Below the pieces are notes generated by a model. It saw only the letters and a program-made list of their open reading frames with translations. It was not told where the DNA came from and ran no database searches. Made by a program: the position numbers and the translations under genes. A stretch of DNA of 64,000 nt, from assembly GCA_028554755.1 (NCBI GenBank), contig JAPTOF010000016.1, forward strand, positions 4,811,001 to 4,875,000, given 5' to 3'. Of the stretch, positions 58,900 to 64,000 are shown piece by piece (within the stretch, counting starts at the first letter, position 1; each line of letters starts with the position of its first letter). This DNA comes from Cordia subcordata. Taxonomy: Eukaryota; Streptophyta; Magnoliopsida; Boraginales; Cordiaceae.

Positions 58900-61711
58900 A
58901 TGGCATTTGTAGTTAAGTTCTTTTTTGTTTTGTGTGTCGTGGTGACATTGCCTGCAATATGCTACTGTGATGATGGTTACTACTATACTAGAGCAACCTA
59001 TTATGGCAGCCCAGAATGCATAGGAAATCCAAGTACGTTATCCCTATTTTCCTTGATTGATATCTTTTTCTTTTTCTTTCTTGTGATTAAAAGAGGTAAA
59101 AGATCGAATTCTTCGGAACTTCTCGATGCATTTAATTTAAAGCAAGTAGCATGCCAATAGACCACTAAGTACATGGTCCTTAATCGTTTTCACTCCATAG
59201 AATATGTATCAACAATTTTCTTTCCAATTTGCAATTATCAAGAATGTCAACTTCACCTAAAAGGATAAATATAGGTTTGATTTGATGTGTTAGTAATTTG
59301 ATGGAAAAAAAATTAATATGTTATATAGTCTTGCATATTTATGTACACGGGAATTAAAAAATTAGAATGCTATATTATAGAATATCTTTAATGAATTTAA
59401 TTATGGTGCAATAAATCAGCTGGAGCTTGCGGATTTGGTGACTACGGGAAGACCATCAATGATGGAGAAGTGTGTGGAGTTTCTGGGCTTTTCAGGAATG
59501 GGACTGGCTGCGGTGCATGCTATCAGGTATATATTATTCTTTTTTTTTTATTATACTTGCAGTTTAAAATTGAAACTTTAGAATTTGAAAAGACAAAAAA
59601 AAAAATACATTTATAATTCATTTCTCATTTATCATTCAAGTATTGGCTTAGTAGCATATCTAATCAACTTAGGTTATATAATTCCTTTTGAATTCCAACT
59701 AGTTGATAAAATATGCAACCATTCAACTCACAACCTTTAAGAAATGCAGGAAAGTGACAGCCACTAAAAGGCTACCTACCCGTGTACTCACTTTTAGCAG
59801 CATGCATGAACATAAAAATTTAGATCATTTCATAACATATAGTATGTAAATATTAACGGTAAAAGAATTCACCTCTTTTAATATATATAAATATTAACGG
59901 TAAAAGAACTCACCTCTTCTAATATAAAAACATGTGTTCACTGATCATTAATTTGCTTAAGGGATAATAAATCTTACTTCCATCACACTAGATGTATGCC
60001 TTGGTTCTAAAAAAGAGGAAAGACTCTCTTACTAGAAAATAAATATTGTTTCCACGACACTAGATGCATGCCTTGGTTCAAAAAAGAGGAATAAACTCTC
60101 CATTATTTTTCTTTCTAGTGTGTTTTTGGTAAAGAGATAATCTTTAGAGAAGACATAAAAACAATCTCTTTAGCCTCATCTTATCAATCTAGGTATCCAA
60201 TCATGAACGTCCACCCAAATCCAATTTCTTTTAGTAAACTTAATGATACATGATGAATTATTTAAACTTTAACTTTATTATAATGGTATCTTTATTTGAT
60301 TGCTATTGAATCTCTCTTGTAACGTTATCCATGCCAAATCTAAAAGGCTCTAAATTATTAACTATTAACTCTTGTTATGTGTTAACTCTCTAAAAATTTT
60401 TCAGGTAAGGTGCAAGGATTCAGTACATTGCAGTGAGGAGGGGACAAACATAGTGGTGACGGATTATGGTGAAGGGCACTACACGGATTTCATCCTGACT
60501 GTGAAAGCCTACGCCAAATTGGCAAAATCAGACATGGCTGCTGCCCTATTTGCATACGGTGTGGTTGATGTAGAATACAAAAGAATTCCTTGTAAATATA
60601 CAGGCTACAATCTTCTACTCAAAGTCCAAGACCATAGCAAATATCCTCACTACTTGGCCATAGTCACACTGTACCAAGCTGGTATATATGACATTACTGC
60701 AGCTGAGGTCTGGCAGGTAAAGTTTAGGTGACTTATGTAATACTAATAAAAGGGTGTTTGGCTTTGTGTGTTTGGCTTTGCTTTTTTCTAAGCGGCTTAT
60801 AAGCAATTGCTCATAAGGGCTTGTTTGGATTGGTTTTTTTTAAAGAAAAAAAAAAAAGAAAGTACATTCTTTTTGTAAAAATTATTTGGCATGGCTTTTG
60901 AAATTCTGAGGAAAAAATTACAAAAAAAAAACCAATTATAGCTTTTTTGCAAAAAGCAGAATTTTTAATTTTTCAAAAAAGTATTTTTTAAAATATCTAA
61001 TCCAAATGAGCCCTAAGTAGCTTTTTATGCTCATAAGCAACTAGAAAAACAAGCCGAGAATTTCTCAGACAATATGTGTTTATAAGTTCTTAGCATGTTT
61101 AGCAAATATATACTTATAAGTAATAGTTTTTGTTAAAGAAAACTAAAAATACATTTCAGTAAAATAGGCAAATATTGCGTTTCCTTTTTTATTAAAAGCT
61201 AAAGTTGTCATTTTATTTCGGTAAAAAAGAAGGAAGGGATGCTGGTTTTTTTAATTACCAGCTAGCTTGTTTTTTTCCAAGTAAACTTGACCAAACATGT
61301 AATTTTTCTTTTCTTGCCTATCAGCAAGTTTGACTTGCTTACAAACAAAGTCAAACACCCTCTAAGTCGCTAAAGAATTCAAGTTCTACTCACTCGACTC
61401 AAAATATCTATAAACTATTATCGAAATACTCAACAAATTACTATGTCTTTCATGTTAAGCGTTTATTTGCGACGAACTTTCTAATTTCTTTCTCGTCTCA
61501 GGAGGACTACAAGGAGTGGAGACCGATGCGCAAGCCCTACGGCGCAGCGTGGGACCTGGAGAACCCTCCAAAGGGTGCACTAACCTTGAGGTTCCAAGTG
61601 CGTGACTATGGCTATGGCGATGCCAAATGGGTGCAGCTTTCTAATGTAATCCCTGACTATTGGAAGGCTGGGGTTGTGTATGACACAAATATTCAGTTTG
61701 ATTCAGTTTAG
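58900..61711 (+). CDS. EXLB1: Expansin-like B protein
   Basis: Four exons join in frame: 58900-59032, 59420-59526, 60405-60716, 61502-61711 (253 aa). An N-terminal signal peptide (about 1-23, MAFVVKFFFVLCVVVTLPAI) targets the cell wall. The double-psi beta-barrel domain follows (ATYYGSPECIGNPTGACGFG, VCGVSGLFRNGTGCGACYQV), with the usual Cys pattern. The C-terminal expansin carbohydrate-binding domain carries YGAAWDLENPPKGALTLRFQ. The HFD catalytic-type motif of true alpha/beta expansins is absent (HYTDFILTVKAYAKLA in its region), as expected for the expansin-like class, whose wall-loosening activity is unproven. Intron 3 contains a MITE. AATAAA lies at 61925-61930. The neighbour CLPR4 supports assignment to EXLB1, which in Arabidopsis adjoins CLPR4. 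Confidence 0.9.
60752..61368. mobile_element. TIR element in EXLB1 intron 3, hosting a MITE
   Basis: AGGGTGTTTGGCTTTGTG and CAAAGTCAAACACCCTCT are inverted ends, with further pairing of GGCTTATAAGCAATTGCTCA and GCTCATAAGCAA types inside. The GGGCCTGTTTGG-family MITE at 60817-61013 interrupts it. No coding capacity. Confidence 0.5.
60817..61013. mobile_element. GGGCCTGTTTGG-family MITE, copy 7, in EXLB1 intron 3
   Basis: It starts GGGCTTGTTTGGATTGGTTT and ends CTAATCCAAATGAGCCC, with TAA on both sides (60814-60816 and 61014-61016). Confidence 0.8.
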
Positions 61712-62134
61712 AGTTCGCTCCAAAAAAAAAAAAAAAAATCTTAATTAATTAGCCAGTTGAAGTGTTTTGTTTTAATTGTTCTCTGCTAGTCATTTTCACC
61801 TTTGTTAACTCTTGTGCTAGTGCTACTTTAGTGCTTTCCAAAAAAGTGCATTTTATGTAAACTTTGCTTTCTTTCCCCACTTTAAGGAAAGAAAAGTATT
61901 GTGTACTCCTGGGTCTGCATTATGAATAAAATCTTCAATTCCTGTATATATCTTTCTCATGGAAAAAGAAAAGAGAAAAAAGAGGTCAAGTATTTTTAAG
62001 CTATTTCTGAAGTAAATTAAGAGTATAGCTTTTCCATTTACTGGATCATCCTAGCTCCATCCATTATGGAACGCAGGGCACGGGTTCAATTACTAGTATA
62101 ATATAAAATAATGTTTTTGTCTTTTTAATGTATG

Positions 62135-62135
<1 letters not shown>

Positions 62136-62166
<31 letters not shown>
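62136..62166 (+). repeat. (AT)n microsatellite
   Basis: About 15 AT units in AT-rich DNA downstream of EXLB1. The stretch 61935-64000 shows no gene I can support. Confidence 0.95.
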
Positions 62167-62170
<4 letters not shown>

Positions 62171-62660
62171 CATGTCATAGTCTCTTTTTTTTTTTCCCAA
62201 AAGAAACTTTAGTCCATCCCCTTTTCATAAAAATATATGTCCTCATAAAATTTGTTGCATCTATGTATTCTTTCCCTTCCATATTCTTCCATCTATTTCA
62301 TTTTAATTTTTCTTTTCAAGATTATTTGGTCTTACAAAAATTTAGAAATTTTGGTTAGTGTATAAAACCTGCTAAAATTCAAATTTTACAAAATATAGTT
62401 ATATTTTATTTTTAAATAAATTGTAAAAATTGATTATCAAAAATAAATAATGACATAAAGGTACTCAATTTTTTTGTGCATCCCACGGGGGCAATGTAGC
62501 ATACTATGAGTTAACTATCATATCTTATTTTTAAATTAACTAATAAAGTAGATATTGTATTAACTTTTATATCTTATATGACATTTTAATTGATATTTAA
62601 ATTGTAAATAATTTATCAATCACTAGAAAAATTTTGTTTAATCTCTTTCATTTGTATGTC

Positions 62661-62661
<1 letters not shown>

Positions 62662-62691
<30 letters not shown>

Positions 62692-62739
62692 CATGCATAC
62701 ATACATACACATATATATATATATATATATTATATATGT
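62662..62739 (+). repeat. (ATAC)n and (AT)n compound microsatellite
   Basis: About twelve ATAC units with one ATGC interruption, followed by about fourteen AT units. Confidence 0.95.
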
Positions 62740-64000
62740 TATAGTTGTTTTTACTCTCATAAAACTAATAGATAGTGAATATTTTTAAATGATAACTTAC
62801 TTAACTCTTTATTTCACCCTGCACCTTGATTAATTCTATTCTTTTTTTCCTTTTTAATCTATATATAAAATTTTATCTTTAAAAACTTATCCAATTTGAA
62901 ATCAATTATAATTTAAATTGTTCAATAATAGGTAATAGGTGAACAATTAATTTGATTGTTATTAATCAATTATTAATTTTAAAGCTGTCCTTTTTTATAA
63001 TCAATTATTTTTAGGACCTACATTACACTTTCATTTAATATATCTTATTATTCATAAATTATATATTTCTTTTAATATTTACTATTTTATTTTTTATAAT
63101 CTTATTTATTTTTTTAAAAATTTTTCAAAACTATTTTTTGCCTTATAAAAAAAATTACCCAGTGGCTATTAGAATCAAATGACGTGGTGGTAGCAACTCT
63201 ATGGTAATTCAATTACTTTGTGTGAAGGTGATAAGGCGATTATCTCAATCATCAATTTGGGTAAGGCCCTCCTGAATTTACTCAATAGAGCAGTACTAGG
63301 TAAAATTAGCATCATTCGATTTCATTTGGGAATCGATATCCGAAGTGCTTTCATAGTTAACTTGGATGAGAAATTGACAGGCATTTTGCTTGAAAATAGA
63401 GTATATTGGTGAATCTAAAATTGATCATTACAGTTGACACAATTTAATGTACTATATTATTCGTTTGATTGAATTGGTTCCAAATTGATTTTTGGAAATT
63501 TGTTTGAACGGATATCAGTTCCAATTTGTATGAAGAAATGAGCTTCTAATATTTAATGTACCATATATTTTAGGTAGTAAGTTTTAATTTGAAGATAAAT
63601 AAGATTTATTGTTGTTATGAAAGTTTAAATGATTTGTTGGAGAGATTATGAATGTGACACATGGCAATTTTAATCTATTAAAAGTGAAATGCGATGTTGG
63701 GAGGCTTAACAAATTGACATGTGACAAAGACTAAGAAGATATGTACCTTCTTTTATAATATATATAGATAGATATTGTAGATGTTATAAGAAAAGTTGCA
63801 TTAAGGAGCTAACAAATGTAAGTAGGAGGAGATTTTTTAGTGTTTTGAAGCCATATCAACAAGAAATTGTTTTCAATTGTTCAATTTGGCGTAATTACTA
63901 TGATTCCATAACAATACAGTCTATATTTTCGCATTGAAATTGTCTAAGGTACAAATTAAATTGATGTTCAACATGTTCTATTCTCAAATTAATTAAGACA

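Overview
The window looks like nuclear DNA of a flowering plant, most likely a eudicot. It is AT-rich, its genes have many short introns, and it holds Ty1-copia, L1-type LINE, hAT-like and MITE sequences, a plastid-targeted Clp subunit and an expansin-like gene. The species cannot be told from the sequence.

The left two thirds (about 0.7-40 kb) is a cluster of four G-type lectin (S-domain, SD1-like) receptor kinase genes with the same seven-exon structure. Gene A (730-3958, +), gene B (16497-19775, +) and gene C (26606-31022, +) can all be spliced in silico into full-length receptors of 827, 818 and 823 residues. Gene D (39937-36619, -) is a broken copy with a +1 frameshift, a nonsense codon and a changed catalytic-loop residue. 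A, B and D are close paralogs that also share promoter sequence with W-box cores and a 3'-flank block. C is more diverged. Intron 2 of all four begins with GC rather than GT.

Between the receptor genes lie: a degenerate Ty1-copia element on the minus strand (7251-13551) with 385/390-bp LTRs; a recurring MITE family with GGGCC(T)GTTTGGATT-type ends and 3-bp target duplications; fold-back elements; a long-TIR element (22258-23325); the 3' part of a LINE with a MITE inside it; and a probable 1.33-kb solo LTR that splits an older fold-back element.

The middle (40-47 kb) has no intact gene. It holds a hAT-like element with a perfect 8-bp target duplication, two copies of a repeat with a C-rich/G-rich core, a dead LINE ORF1 and AT microsatellites.

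The right part carries two single-copy-type genes: the plastid Clp protease subunit gene CLPR4 (47187-53051, +, seven exons, with a 544-bp TRIM retrotransposon in intron 1) and an expansin-like B gene (58900-61711, +, four exons). These two genes are also neighbours in Arabidopsis (At4g17040/At4g17030), so this end looks like a conserved syntenic anchor beside a fast-changing receptor cluster.

The receptors would sit at the plasma membrane and signal through a cytosolic Ser/Thr kinase. CLPR4 works in the plastid stroma and the expansin-like protein in the cell wall. I see no operon-like or functional coupling among them.
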